This document shows, piece after piece, positions 53,082 through 62,420 of a stretch of DNA of 64,000 nt; the stretch's first letter is position 1, and each line of letters begins with the position of its first letter. The position numbers and the translations under genes were made by a program. This DNA comes from Saliniramus fredricksonii (GTDB lineage: Bacteria > Pseudomonadota > Alphaproteobacteria > Rhizobiales > Beijerinckiaceae). Where the stretch lies: assembly GCF_900094735.1 (NCBI RefSeq), contig NZ_FMBM01000003.1, positions 248,001 through 312,000 of the forward strand, read 5' to 3'. The notes below the pieces were generated by a model. The model was given only the letters and a program-made list of their open reading frames with translations. It searched no databases and was not told where the DNA came from.

Positions 53082-54065
53082 ATGGGCGGTTACGTCCCCG
53101 TCGCCGAGGTGCGCCGCGTTGCGGTGCTGGGAACCGGCACGATCGGTGCGAGCTGGGCTTCGTGGTTTCTCGCACGCGGCTACGACGTCGTCGCCTGGGA
53201 TCCCGCCGAGGGCTGGCGCGCGCGGCTTGAAGCCTTCACCGCCCATGCCATGCCGCAGGTCGAACAGACCGGCGCCGCGCGTGACCCCGCCGGCCGGCTC
53301 ACCTGCGTCGACACGCCCGAGGAGGCGGTGGCGCAGGCGGATTTCGTGCAGGAGAATGCGACGGAGCGCCTCGGGATCAAGCAGGCGCTCTACAAGCGCA
53401 TCGACAAGGCCCTGCCTGCCCGCAGCATCCTCGCCACCTCGACCTCGGGGCTGATCCTCAGCGATCTGGTCGCGGGGCTGGAAAGCGCGCCGCGTTTTGT
53501 CGTCGGCCATCCCTTCAACCCGCCGCATCTGATCCCGCTGGTCGAGGTCGTGGCCTCGCGATTCACCGATCCGGAAGCGGCGCAATGGGCGCATGCCTTC
53601 TACGCGCATATCGGCAAGCATCCGATCATGCTCAGGAAGGAGGTGCCCGGCCATCTCGCCAACCGGCTCCAGGTCGCGCTCTGGCGCGAGGCCTTCAACT
53701 GTCTCCAGGACGGACTCGCCGATGCCGCCGATATCGATGCGGCGATCGCCCAGGGGCCCGGCCTGCGCTACGCGCTCTACGGCCCCAACATGATCTTCAA
53801 CATGACCGGCGGGCGCGGCGGTATCCGCGCCTCGGTGGAGCAGTTCGGCCCCGCCTTCGAGGCCTGGTGGGCGACGATGCAGCGCACGCCCGTCTTCGAC
53901 GACGCCCTCAAGAGCGCCCTGATCGAAGGCGTCGACGCGCTGATGGCGGGGCGCTCGATGGAAGAGCTCGAAGCCGAACGCGACGCGCGGCTGATCGCGC
54001 TTCTGAAGCTGCTGGGTGAGCAGAAAGGCGAAGAGGCAGCGGATATGGAGGAAAGCAAGCCATGA
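53082..54065 (+). CDS. 3-hydroxyacyl-CoA dehydrogenase-family enzyme (carnitine dehydrogenase-like)
   Basis: A 327-residue NAD-dependent dehydrogenase. VAVLGTGTIGASWASWFLA is the Rossmann motif, ENATERLGIKQALYKRID the next block, and VVGHPFNPPHLIPLVEVV carries the catalytic His region. KHPIMLRKEVPGHLANRLQ and the C-terminal all-helical domain follow. Single-domain length and FNPPHLIPLVE are as in L-carnitine dehydrogenase/lambda-crystallin types rather than fatty-acid FadB. The ATG at 53082 has GGGAGG upstream. It overlaps the next SDR gene by ATGA; the substrate is undetermined. Confidence 0.85.
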   Translation: MGGYVPVAEVRRVAVLGTGTIGASWASWFLARGYDVVAWDPAEGWRARLEAFTAHAMPQVEQTGAARDPAGRLTCVDTPEEAVAQADFVQENATERLGIKQALYKRIDKALPARSILATSTSGLILSDLVAGLESAPRFVVGHPFNPPHLIPLVEVVASRFTDPEAAQWAHAFYAHIGKHPIMLRKEVPGHLANRLQVALWREAFNCLQDGLADAADIDAAIAQGPGLRYALYGPNMIFNMTGGRGGIRASVEQFGPAFEAWWATMQRTPVFDDALKSALIEGVDALMAGRSMEELEAERDARLIALLKLLGEQKGEEAADMEESKP

Positions 54066-54829
54066 TCCGTTATGATCTCACCGGGCGCACGGCGCTGGTG
54101 ACCGGCGGCGCCTCCGGAATCGGCCTCGCCACGGTGACGCTGCTTGCCAGTTCGGGGTGCCGCGTGGCGCTCAACCATCTGGAAGATGATCCACGCGGGC
54201 CCGACGAGGTGGCGCGGCTGCGCGATCTCGGGCACGACGTCATCGCCGCGCCGGGCAATGTCGGGGATGGCGATGACGGGCCGCGCATGGTGCGCGAGGC
54301 GGTCGCCGCTCTGGGTGGGCTCGACTGGCTCGTCAACAATGCCGGCACGCCGGGCACGACGCGCCTGATCCCGCCGGCGGAGCTCGACGCCCTGAGCGAA
54401 GAACTCTGGGAGAGTGTCCTCCAGGTCAATCTGCGCGGGCTGTTTCGCTGTACGCGTGCCGCGGCGGAGGCTTTGCGCGAACGCAATGGCGCCGTGGTGA
54501 ACGTCGCCTCGATCGCCGGGCTCGACAGCCCCGGCTCCTCGATGGCCTATGGCGCCACCAAGGCCGGCGTGATCAGCCTGACCAGGAATCTCGCGCGCGG
54601 GCTCGCGCCACAGGTGCGCGTCAACGCGGTGGCGCCGGGTGCGGTGGATTCGCCCTGGATGGTGGAATGGACGCCGGAAAAACGCCGGGCCAGTGCCGAG
54701 AAGGCGCTGCTGGAGCGGCGTTGCACGCCGGAGGATATCGCGGAAGTGATGGTCTATCTGCTGGCCGGCGCGGCCATGGTGACGGGCCAGACAGTGACGG
54801 TAGATGGCGGCCTCATGCTCTCGCGCTGA
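54062..54829 (+). CDS. Short-chain dehydrogenase/reductase
   Basis: A 255-residue classical SDR with TGGASGIGLATVTLL, LVNNAGTPGTT, VVNVASIAGL (Ser) and YGATKAGVISL (Tyr/Lys). RVNAVAPGAVDSPWM and TGQTVTVDGG end the fold. An insertion after the second strand (LEDDPRGPDE) is unusual but fits the loop that holds the cofactor ribose. It is translated with the preceding dehydrogenase (four-base overlap), so both act on related intermediates. Confidence 0.86.
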   Translation: MIRYDLTGRTALVTGGASGIGLATVTLLASSGCRVALNHLEDDPRGPDEVARLRDLGHDVIAAPGNVGDGDDGPRMVREAVAALGGLDWLVNNAGTPGTTRLIPPAELDALSEELWESVLQVNLRGLFRCTRAAAEALRERNGAVVNVASIAGLDSPGSSMAYGATKAGVISLTRNLARGLAPQVRVNAVAPGAVDSPWMVEWTPEKRRASAEKALLERRCTPEDIAEVMVYLLAGAAMVTGQTVTVDGGLMLSR

Positions 54830-54926
54830 TGATGCGGTGCAAACGGCGCTTCACAGGCGGGCCGGATTTGACTATTGAACGCCCCGTGTCGATGTACAGT
54901 CGACAGACAGTTTTCAGGGGATGATG

Positions 54927-55943
54927 ATGAGCGCCTCCAACCAGCAGCCGCACCCCGTGACCGGGAAGCTCGTGACCGTCTTCGGCGGATCGGGCTTTCT
55001 CGGTCGGTTCGTCGTGCAGACACTGGCCAGACGCGGCTACCGGGTGCGCGTCGCCGTGCGCCGGCCCGATCTCGCGCAGAATCTGCAGCCGCTCGGTGCC
55101 GTCGGCCAGATCCATGCGGTCCAGGCCAATCTGCGTTATCCCGAATCGGTGCGCGCGGCGGCGCAGGGCGCGGATGCGGTGGTCAATCTCGTCGGCATCC
55201 TGCAGCAGGGCGGCCGTCAGACCTTCGAGGCGCTCCAGACCGTCGGCGCCGAGACAGTGGCGCGGGCGGCGAGCGAGAATGGCGCACGCATGGTGCAGAT
55301 ATCCGCCATCGGCGCCGATCCCGAGAGCCCCGCGCAATACGGGCGCACCAAGGCCGAGGGCGAGGCGCGGGTCCTGGCCGTGGCGCCGCAGGCGGTGATC
55401 CTGCGTCCCTCCATCGTCTTCGGTCCGGGTGATTCCTTCTTCAACCGTTTCGCGGCGCTGGCGCGGGTCTTCCCCGTCCTGCCCATTGCCAGCGCCGATA
55501 CGCGTTTCCAGCCGGTCTATGCCGGTGACGTGGCCGAGGCGGTGGCGCGGGCCGTGGACGGCGCGGTCGAAGGCGGCAGGATCTACGAACTCGGCGGTCC
55601 GGGCGTCTACAGCTTCCGTGAATTGCTCGCCTATGTGCTGACCGTGACCGAGCGCAAGCGCATCATCGCGGCGATGCCTCCGGCCCTCGCGCGGCTTCAG
55701 GCCAGCATCACCGAAACCCTCGACCGCTTCACCTTCGGCCTGATGCCGGACGAGATCGTGCTCACCCGCGACCAGCTTCTGATGCTCGCGCAAGACAATG
55801 TCGTCTCAGCGCAAGCCGAGGCGGAGGGGCGCACATTCGCGGCTCTGGGGATCACGCCGACCTCGCTCGAGGCGATCGTGCCGGGCTATCTCAAGCGTTT
55901 TCGCAAGCATGGACAATACGAAAAGCGCAAGACCGCCGCGTGA
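54927..55943 (+). CDS. NDUFA9-like SDR-fold protein
   Basis: A 338-residue atypical SDR of the NDUFA9/complex I-associated NAD(P)H-binding type. TVFGGSGFLGRFVVQTLARRG binds dinucleotide; VNLVGILQQGGRQTFEA, ISAIGADPESPAQYGRTKAEGE and ILRPSIVFGPGDSFFNRFA are the family blocks. Three in-frame ATGs occur at 54921, 54924 and 54927; AGGGG abuts the first, so the last gives workable spacing. In bacteria this protein may bind complex I or act in lipid or quinone chemistry. Confidence 0.85.
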   Translation: MSASNQQPHPVTGKLVTVFGGSGFLGRFVVQTLARRGYRVRVAVRRPDLAQNLQPLGAVGQIHAVQANLRYPESVRAAAQGADAVVNLVGILQQGGRQTFEALQTVGAETVARAASENGARMVQISAIGADPESPAQYGRTKAEGEARVLAVAPQAVILRPSIVFGPGDSFFNRFAALARVFPVLPIASADTRFQPVYAGDVAEAVARAVDGAVEGGRIYELGGPGVYSFRELLAYVLTVTERKRIIAAMPPALARLQASITETLDRFTFGLMPDEIVLTRDQLLMLAQDNVVSAQAEAEGRTFAALGITPTSLEAIVPGYLKRFRKHGQYEKRKTAA

Positions 55944-56036
55944 TCGCGCCGGGAGCCATGCATGGATTTCGCCGCAGAAGACGGCGCACCTGCCATCGGC
56001 ACACTGCAAAAGCAGCATCGAAGGGGAGGATTGATC

Positions 56037-56726
56037 GTGCAGAAGACGGCTCTGGTCACGGCGGCGAGCGGGGGTATCGGCGGCGCGGTGGCGCGCGCGC
56101 TGGCGGCGGAAGGGTATCTTGTGGGTATCATGGCGCGCTCTGACAAGACCGAGGCGCTGGCGGCGGAGATCGGCGGCTTCGCATTCATCGGCGATGTCAG
56201 CAAGGCCGAAGATCTCGCCGGTTTCGTCGAGGCGGCGCTCGCGAAGAGCGGGCGGATCGATGCGATCGTGCCAAATTCCGGCCATGCCGCAAAAAAGCCC
56301 GTGCTCGATATCACCGATGAAGACTGGCACGGCGCCCTCGACATGATGATGCTGCCCACGGTTCGCCTCGTGCGCCATGCCCGTGCTGCGCTGGCCGAGA
56401 GCAAGGGCGCGATCTGCGCCCTGTCGAGCTTCGCCATCGCCCGGACCGATCAGGATTTCGCCCCCTCTGTCGCCCAGCGCGCCGCCCTCGACGGCTATAT
56501 CCGCCTCGCGGCCAGGCCGCTGGCAGCGGATGGCATCCGCATCAACGCCGTCGCGCCCGGCTTCGTTGATACCCGCGATCCCACCGAGACCCGCCTCGCA
56601 CGCATCCCCATGGGCCGCTATGGCGCGGCCCACGAGATCGCCGAAGCGGTGACCTGGCTGATCTCCCCCAGGGCATCCTATGTGACCGGCCAGACCCTGA
56701 TCGTCGATGGCGGCCTCGCAGCCTGA
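56037..56726 (+). CDS. SDR-like protein lacking the catalytic YxxxK
   Basis: A 229-residue Rossmann protein with TAASGGIGGAVARALA and RINAVAPGFVDTRDPTET at both ends of the SDR fold. The active-site region reads FAPSVAQRAALDGYI: where classical SDRs have Tyr and Lys there is Ser144 and Arg148, and NNAG is replaced by PNSG. The Ser of ALSS remains. It may be non-catalytic, or use a different mechanism. The GTG at 56037 has AAGGGGAGGA six bases upstream and is preferred; an in-frame ATG at 55962 also exists. Confidence 0.78.
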   Translation: MQKTALVTAASGGIGGAVARALAAEGYLVGIMARSDKTEALAAEIGGFAFIGDVSKAEDLAGFVEAALAKSGRIDAIVPNSGHAAKKPVLDITDEDWHGALDMMMLPTVRLVRHARAALAESKGAICALSSFAIARTDQDFAPSVAQRAALDGYIRLAARPLAADGIRINAVAPGFVDTRDPTETRLARIPMGRYGAAHEIAEAVTWLISPRASYVTGQTLIVDGGLAA

Positions 56727-56744
56727 CGCCCGGTCGCGGCGCCC

Positions 56745-57476
56745 TCAGGCGCTGTTGCGGTGGATTTCGTAGATGGCGAGGCCCACTGCGCGGGTGGCGT
56801 CGGCGAGGCGCCATTCGATATGCTCGCGCATCAGGGCGGTGGCCCGGTCGGTATCGCGCGCCACGATCGCCGCGAGAATCGCGGCGTGATCGGCTCGGCT
56901 CTGACGCACAACGCGCGAATCCTGCACCACCCCGTTCCCGGCTGCCGCGCCACTCCCGGCGCGAGCGCGCTCGTAGAAATCCTTGAGCCCGATCATGCGC
57001 ACATAGCGGATGCGTCCGTGGATATTGTCGAGCAGGCGCGCGAGTTCGCCATTGCCGGACAGCGCCATGATCCGGGCATGGAATTCCTCGTCGATGGCGA
57101 GCTGGCGCAACGGGTCGGTGCAGCCGGCATATTCATCAAGCGTCTCGTCATGAAAGCGCGCAAGCGACGCGATATCGGCATCACTGCCACGCGTGACGGC
57201 GAGCCGCAGCCCCTCGCATTCGATCGCCGCGCGGGCCTCGTAGAGATCGAGCAATTGCTGCGGATCGAGGGCACGGCAGAAGAAGCCGTGATTGCTCTGG
57301 AAGGTCAGGAAGCCCTCGGCGACGAGGCGGTTGAGCGCTTCGCGCAGGGGCGTGCGGCTGACGCCGAGTTCGGTTGCCATGCGCGCCTCGTTGATGCGCG
57401 TTGCCGGTCTGATCTCGAAATCGGCCGCCATGCGCCGCAGCTGCGCATGAATCCGGTCGACATTGCCTCGCGCCAT
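56745..57476 (-). CDS. GntR-family (FCD) regulator
   Basis: A 243-residue repressor-type protein. The winged helix has INEARMATELGVSRTPLREALNRLVAEG, and the C-terminal all-helical FCD ligand domain (about 90-225) carries the metal-binding pattern with DEEFHARIMALSGN and RADHAAILAAIVARD. It is transcribed away from the ThDP enzyme gene and tail-to-tail with the atypical SDR gene. The ATG at 57476 removes an improbable N-terminal extension. It likely controls the catabolic and transport genes that follow on the plus strand. Confidence 0.88.
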   Translation of the reverse strand: MARGNVDRIHAQLRRMAADFEIRPATRINEARMATELGVSRTPLREALNRLVAEGFLTFQSNHGFFCRALDPQQLLDLYEARAAIECEGLRLAVTRGSDADIASLARFHDETLDEYAGCTDPLRQLAIDEEFHARIMALSGNGELARLLDNIHGRIRYVRMIGLKDFYERARAGSGAAAGNGVVQDSRVVRQSRADHAAILAAIVARDTDRATALMREHIEWRLADATRAVGLAIYEIHRNSA

Positions 57477-57556
57477 CCTCACCCCCGCACGCCCGCACCG
57501 GCACATCCGGATGGGCCGTTTCACACGCCATGCATCGCTTTTCACACTTGCACAGC

Positions 57557-57584
57557 TTATTGCATGCCGTACTGTATACAATAA
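57557..57584. promoter_or_regulatory. Candidate GntR operator with TGTATACA core
   Basis: TGTATACA (57573-57580) is a perfect eight-base palindrome of the kind bound by FCD GntR proteins. Outer arms TTATTG (57557-57562) and CAATAA (57579-57584) are also inverted repeats. It lies about 95 bases before the ThDP enzyme start and about 80 bases before the GntR start, so one bound repressor could close both promoters. Confidence 0.55.
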
Positions 57585-57677
57585 ACAAGGCGAAAAAACC
57601 CTGCATTGGCAGAAACTTTCGCCGCCTGATGCAACCGTGTCGCAGATCGACTGTGACCGGCCAGCCGGAGATCGCGC

Positions 57678-59369
57678 GTGTCAAACCGGATGAATGGCGC
57701 CGAGGCCGTGGTGCGCATGTTGCAGGCACATGACGTGAAACACGTCTTCGGCCTGTGCGGCGATACCAGCCTGCCGCTCTATGATGCCATGCTTCAGCTC
57801 GATCACGGCATCACCCATGTGCTCACCCGCGACGAGCGCTCGGCGACCTACATGGCCGATGCCTATGCCCGCGTCACCGGCAAGGTCGGTGTCTGCGAGG
57901 GCCCCTCGGGCGGTGGCGCGACCTATATCCTGCCCGGCCTGATCGAGGCGGGGGAGAGCTCGATCCCCGTGCTCGCCATCACCACCGACATCTCGGTCTC
58001 CACCTATGGCAAGTTTCCGCTGACCGAAGTCGATCAGGAGGCGCTGATGCGGCCCCTGACCAAGTGGAACACGGTGATCCGCAAGGCCGAACACATTCCG
58101 CGCATGATGCGCGCAGCGTTTCGCGCCATGACCACGGGGCGCCCCGGCTCGTCGCATCTCGGCCTGCCCTACGACATCCAGTATGACGACGTCGATTCCG
58201 CCGATATCTGGGCGGATCGCAAGCTCGGCCATTATCCGGCCTATCCGCAGGCGCCGGAACCGGGGGCGGCCGAGGCCGCGCTCGATGCGATCCTCTCGGC
58301 CAAACGCCCGCTGATCGTCTGCGGCGGCGGCGTGGTGATCGCCGGGGCGATGGATGCGCTGGAGCGTTTCGCGAACCGGCTCGACATCCCCGTCGCCACC
58401 TCGATTTCCGGCCAGGGCTCGCTCGCGGAGACAAATCCCGTCTGCGTCGGCGTGGTCGGCTCCAATGGCGGCACCGACGAGACCTGGGAGGCGATGACCA
58501 GTGCTGATCTCGTCGTCTTCATGGGCTGCCGCGCCGGCTCGACCACCACCGCGCGCTGGGAGGCCCCGGATCCGGGCTCGCGCATCGTGCATTTCGACAG
58601 CGACCCGATGGTGCTGGGTGCCAATTACCAGGCCGAAGTCGCGGTGCTGGGCGATCTGCGCCTTGCCCTCGACCAGCTCAACGCAGCGCTCGATGCGCGC
58701 GAGGATGAAAGCGCCCGCTTTCGCGGGGCGGAAATCGCCTCCGATATCCGCCGGCGCAAATTTGAAGCCTTCATGCGCCATGCCGAGACCAGCGAGACGC
58801 CGCTGCGGCCCGAACGTGTCGTCGCCACCTTGCAGAAGATTCTGCCCGAGACCGCGACACTCGTCTCCGATCCGGGCACGACCTGCCCGTATTTCTCGGC
58901 CTATTTCACCCTGCCGCGTGCTGGCCGCCATTTCATCACCAACCGCGCCCACGGGGCGCTCGGCTATGCGCTCTCGGCCTCGCTCGGGGCCTGGTACGGG
59001 CGGCCCGAGAGCAAGGTCGTGGCGCTGATGGGCGACGGCTCCTTCGGCTTCACGGCAGGCGAGCTCGAAACCATCTGCCGCGCGCGGGCGCCGATCACCT
59101 TCGTGGTGATGTCGAATTCCGCCTATGGCTGGATCAAGGCGAGCCAGAAGGCGGACAAGGGCGCGCGTTATTACAATGTGGATTTCGGGCGCACCGATCA
59201 CGCCGCCGTCGCCGCCGCCTATGGCGTGAAATCCTGGTGCGTCGAGCGGCCGGAGGATCTGGAGCGCGTCTTGCGCGAGGCGGTGGAGACGGACGGGCCG
59301 ACCCTCGTCGATGTCATTGCCCAGCCCCTGGAAGAAGCCGCCGCGCCGGTGCGGCGCTGGATGGGGTGA
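57678..59369 (+). CDS. Thiamine diphosphate-dependent enzyme (acetolactate synthase-like)
   Basis: A 563-residue three-domain ThDP enzyme. The cofactor glutamate is Glu53 in TRDERSATYMADAYARVTG. A central domain (about 190-320) with SISGQGSLAETNP follows. The C-terminal ThDP-binding motif starts at GDGSFGF (residues 452-458) and ends with SNSAYGW. It belongs to the acetolactate synthase/2-oxo acid decarboxylase superfamily, but active-site residues do not tell me which reaction it performs. The GTG at 57678 has GGAG seven bases before it; an ATG four codons later is possible. First gene of the GntR-linked operon. Confidence 0.87.
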   Translation: MSNRMNGAEAVVRMLQAHDVKHVFGLCGDTSLPLYDAMLQLDHGITHVLTRDERSATYMADAYARVTGKVGVCEGPSGGGATYILPGLIEAGESSIPVLAITTDISVSTYGKFPLTEVDQEALMRPLTKWNTVIRKAEHIPRMMRAAFRAMTTGRPGSSHLGLPYDIQYDDVDSADIWADRKLGHYPAYPQAPEPGAAEAALDAILSAKRPLIVCGGGVVIAGAMDALERFANRLDIPVATSISGQGSLAETNPVCVGVVGSNGGTDETWEAMTSADLVVFMGCRAGSTTTARWEAPDPGSRIVHFDSDPMVLGANYQAEVAVLGDLRLALDQLNAALDAREDESARFRGAEIASDIRRRKFEAFMRHAETSETPLRPERVVATLQKILPETATLVSDPGTTCPYFSAYFTLPRAGRHFITNRAHGALGYALSASLGAWYGRPESKVVALMGDGSFGFTAGELETICRARAPITFVVMSNSAYGWIKASQKADKGARYYNVDFGRTDHAAVAAAYGVKSWCVERPEDLERVLREAVETDGPTLVDVIAQPLEEAAAPVRRWMG

Positions 59370-59374
59370 GGCAG

Positions 59375-60634
59375 ATGGCACAGGCGGGGCGCGAGGAAAA
59401 GCATGTCGTGGTGATCGGCGCCGGAATCGTCGGCGTTTCCACCGGTATCTGGCTGCGCCGCGCCGGCATCCCCGTCACCCTGATCGACCGCGCCCCTCCC
59501 GGACAGGGCACCTCCTATGGCAATGCCGGGGTGCTCGCCGCATGTTCCATGGCACCCGTCACTGCACCGGGGCTGATCGGCAAGGCGCCGCGCATGCTGA
59601 TGAACCCGGATTTTCCGCTGTTTCTGCGCTGGTCCTATCTGCCCAGGCTCGCCCCCTGGCTGATGCGCTATCTCTCCCACGCCAATGACAGCGATACGCA
59701 GCGCATCGCCCGGGGCCTCACCCCGATCGTCACCGACAGCCTCGAACAGCATCACGCCCTCGCCGACGGCACGCCCGCCGCTGCGCTCGTACAGGACAGC
59801 GATTATTGCTTCGCCTATGCCGACCGCGCGGCTTTCGAGGCCGATTCCTATACCTGGCGGATCCGCGAGGAGGCAGGCTTTCGCCCGGTGGTGCGCGAGG
59901 GCGCGCAATTGCGCGAATACGAGCCGTCGCTGGGGCGCGATATCGGCTGCCTGGTGAGCGTGAGCGATCATGGTTTCGTGCGCGATCCCGGCGGCTACGT
60001 GGCGCGGCTGGCAAATGTCTTCGCAGGCATGGGCGGCACCATCGTGGCGGCGAGCGCCGAGAATTTCGATCTCTCCGGCGGGCGCATCCGTGCGGTGGAG
60101 ACGGATGCCGGGCGATTTGCGTGCAGCGATTGCGTCATCGCCACCGGCGTCTGGTCGAAGCCCCTGATGAAGAAGCTCGGGCTCAATGTGCCGCTGGAGA
60201 GCGAGCGCGGCTATCACATCGTTTTCGAGAATGCGCAAAACGGCCCGCATCTGCCGATCATGGTGGCGAGTGGAAAATTCGTGGCGACGCCGATGCAAGG
60301 CGGTCTGCGTTGTGCCGGAATCGTCGAATTCGGCGGTCTCGAAGCCGGACCCTCGCAAAGCCCGCTGGCGCTGTTGCGGCGTCAGGTGCGCCGCGCCTTC
60401 CCCGATCTGGAGGCGACCGGCGAGGCGGAATGGCTCGGCCATCGCCCGGCCCCCGCCGACAGCCTGCCGCTGATCGGCGAGGTGGGCGGCACGCGGGTCT
60501 ATACCGCCTTCGGCCACCACCATATCGGCCTCACCGGCGGCCCCAAGACCGGGCGTCTGCTCGCGGGCATGCTGACGGGGACGCCGTCCAATATCGATCC
60601 GGCGCCCTACGCGCCTGACAGGTTTCGCGCATGA
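59375..60634 (+). CDS. DadA-like FAD amino-acid dehydrogenase
   Basis: A 419-residue FAD-dependent oxidoreductase of the DAO/DadA family. VVVIGAGIVGVSTGIWLRRAG binds FAD; GTSYGNAGVLAACSMAP, YEPSLGRDIGCLVSVSDHGFVRDPGGY and YTAFGHHHIGLTGGPKTGRLLAGM are typical. It should oxidise a D-amino acid or secondary amine to a 2-oxo acid with electrons to quinone. The ATG at 59375 has GAGG upstream, five bases after the ThDP gene stop, so the two are co-translated and may act in sequence on one substrate. Confidence 0.88.
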   Translation: MAQAGREEKHVVVIGAGIVGVSTGIWLRRAGIPVTLIDRAPPGQGTSYGNAGVLAACSMAPVTAPGLIGKAPRMLMNPDFPLFLRWSYLPRLAPWLMRYLSHANDSDTQRIARGLTPIVTDSLEQHHALADGTPAAALVQDSDYCFAYADRAAFEADSYTWRIREEAGFRPVVREGAQLREYEPSLGRDIGCLVSVSDHGFVRDPGGYVARLANVFAGMGGTIVAASAENFDLSGGRIRAVETDAGRFACSDCVIATGVWSKPLMKKLGLNVPLESERGYHIVFENAQNGPHLPIMVASGKFVATPMQGGLRCAGIVEFGGLEAGPSQSPLALLRRQVRRAFPDLEATGEAEWLGHRPAPADSLPLIGEVGGTRVYTAFGHHHIGLTGGPKTGRLLAGMLTGTPSNIDPAPYAPDRFRA

Positions 60635-60755
60635 GGGTCGCATGCGCAAGCGGGATGCCGGTCGCGATCCGGGAACAGAGCATCGACGCAGGAGAGAAGA
60701 CCCGTAATCGCGTTGCGTAAACGAGAATCATGACAACAACAGGGGAACCAGAATC

Positions 60756-61724
60756 ATGCAGGGAATTCGCAGTCTATCCATTCTCGGCGCCGGCCTGATG
60801 GCCGGGGCGCTCGTCCTGGCCGGACCGGCACAGGCCGAGTATCCCGAATCCGATCGCGAAGTGCGTCACATCATGCCCTGGGGCGCAGGTGGCGGCACCG
60901 ACACGGTGATGCGCGGCTTCGTCGAGTACATGCAGAAGCATCTTGGCACGTCGATCTATACCGATAACGTCACCGGCGGCGTCGGCTCCGTCGGCTGGAT
61001 GACGCTCAAGGGCGCGCCGTCTGACGGCTATACGATCGGCACCCTGACCTACGATATTCTCACCGTCGAATATCAGAACATGGCCCCGGTCTCGTGGGAG
61101 GATTTCGAGATCATCGGCATGGTGACCGAACATGCCAGCGCCCTCGTGGTGCGTGCGGAGGATTTCGACAACCTCGACGAATTCATCGCTGCAGCCGAGG
61201 CCGAACCCGGCAGCGTGACCGTCTCGAACGCTTCCACCGGGGGCGTCTGGCACCAGCACGCAGTGGCCATGGAGCAGGAAATCGGCATCGAGCTCAACCA
61301 TGTGCCTTACGAGAGCGCCGCACCGCAGGTCACCTCGCTGCTCGGCGGTGAGACCATGGCTGCCGTGATCAGCCTGCCGCCCGTGATGGAATATGTCCGC
61401 TCGGGGGAGATGCGTGTGCTGGCGGTGATGGGTGACGAGCGCGTCGAGATGGCGCCCGACGTGCCGACCTTCGTCGAACTCGGTCACGATGTCGTCTATG
61501 GCAGCTTCCGCTTGCTCGCGGCGCCTCCCGGCACGCCGGTCGAGATCGTGGAAGTGCTCGAACAGGCCATGTACGACACCTTCCAGGATCCGGAATTTCT
61601 CGCCTGGGCCGAAGAGGCCGGCATCGGTGAGCGCTGGCTCGATCGGGAGGCCTCCATTGCCTATATGGCGGCCATCGCTCCGGTGATCGGGCAGCTCATG
61701 GCCGATCTCGGCCTGACCGACTGA
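60756..61724 (+). CDS. tctC: TctC-type periplasmic substrate-binding protein
   Basis: A 322-residue extracytoplasmic binding protein of the tripartite tricarboxylate transporter family. A signal peptide ends at AGPAQA (about residue 27). IMPWGAGGGTDTVMRGFVEYM and TDNVTGGVGSVGWMTLKGA are the usual N-lobe blocks; SNASTGGVWHQHAVAMEQ and VPYESAAPQVTSLLGG follow. Family ligands are often carboxylates. Here the adjacent amino-acid oxidase and ThDP enzyme suggest an amino- or oxo-acid, not citrate. Tandem hairpins separate it from tctB. Confidence 0.9.
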   Translation: MQGIRSLSILGAGLMAGALVLAGPAQAEYPESDREVRHIMPWGAGGGTDTVMRGFVEYMQKHLGTSIYTDNVTGGVGSVGWMTLKGAPSDGYTIGTLTYDILTVEYQNMAPVSWEDFEIIGMVTEHASALVVRAEDFDNLDEFIAAAEAEPGSVTVSNASTGGVWHQHAVAMEQEIGIELNHVPYESAAPQVTSLLGGETMAAVISLPPVMEYVRSGEMRVLAVMGDERVEMAPDVPTFVELGHDVVYGSFRLLAAPPGTPVEIVEVLEQAMYDTFQDPEFLAWAEEAGIGERWLDREASIAYMAAIAPVIGQLMADLGLTD

Positions 61725-61732
61725 ACGGATAT

Positions 61733-61794
61733 GCCGGCGCTGCGGCGCCGGCCTGCTTTTCATGCGGTTGCGCGCGGATCGCCTGCAACCGCAT
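61733..61794 (+). terminator. Two hairpins between tctC and tctB
   Basis: The first has eight-base arms GCCGGCGC/GCGCCGGC around TGCG (61733-61752), followed by CTGCTTTT. The second has ten-base arms ATGCGGTTGC/GCAACCGCAT (61762-61771 and 61785-61794), followed by a CCCCCTTTCTTT tract. The pair probably acts as an attenuator, so that the binding protein outnumbers the membrane subunits. Confidence 0.7.
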
Positions 61795-61856
61795 GCCCCC
61801 TTTCTTTCGTCATCGCCATCAGGTCGCGGGTTACCCGTGATTCAGAGGGGACGTGA

Positions 61857-62351
61857 ATGCAGTTGCCGCGCAAGCTTTTGAGGGGCGACGCCGTCATCGG
61901 CATCCTCCTGCTCGCAATCGCGATCTGGTACGGGCTGGAGGCGCAGTCGTTCCGCCCCGGGCGCTCCGGCGATCCGGGTGCAGGCATGTTTCCCACATTG
62001 CTGGCCCTGTTTCTGGGTGTGTTGTCGCTCTGGCTGATAGCCGGGGCTGCGCTCTCGCCGCCGGAACCGCAGGAACAGGGAGGGCAGGAAACGATGCGCG
62101 CGCGCGTCTCGGCCCGGGCGGGTCTGGTGCGGGCATTGATCGCCGCCGGCCTCTCCCTGGCCTTCGTCGCCGTGTTCGAGACCCTCGGCTACGTGATCGC
62201 CACGGCGCTCTATGCGGGCGCGATATCGCTCCTGTTTCGCCGCGACAACCTCTGGGTTACCCTGCTCGCGGCAATCGGGGCCGTCGGTTTCATGTATCTG
62301 CTCTTCGGTGTGCTGCTGAATGCACGCCTTCCGCTCGGGCTCCTGTCATGA
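61857..62351 (+). CDS. tctB: TctB small membrane subunit
   Basis: A 164-residue protein with four predicted helices (about 8-25, 42-62, 90-110 and 130-158). RSGDPGAGMFPTLLALFLGVLSL is the usual TctB block. It forms the membrane complex with TctA. AGAGGGG lies six to seven bases before the ATG. The gene lies 70 bases before the tctA start codon. Confidence 0.87.
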   Translation: MQLPRKLLRGDAVIGILLLAIAIWYGLEAQSFRPGRSGDPGAGMFPTLLALFLGVLSLWLIAGAALSPPEPQEQGGQETMRARVSARAGLVRALIAAGLSLAFVAVFETLGYVIATALYAGAISLLFRRDNLWVTLLAAIGAVGFMYLLFGVLLNARLPLGLLS

Positions 62352-62420
62352 GACCGGCAATGTGCATGGCATCCTGCGATCCACTTGGCATCATTCTCCC
62401 GTTTTGCAGCGGAGTATCTC

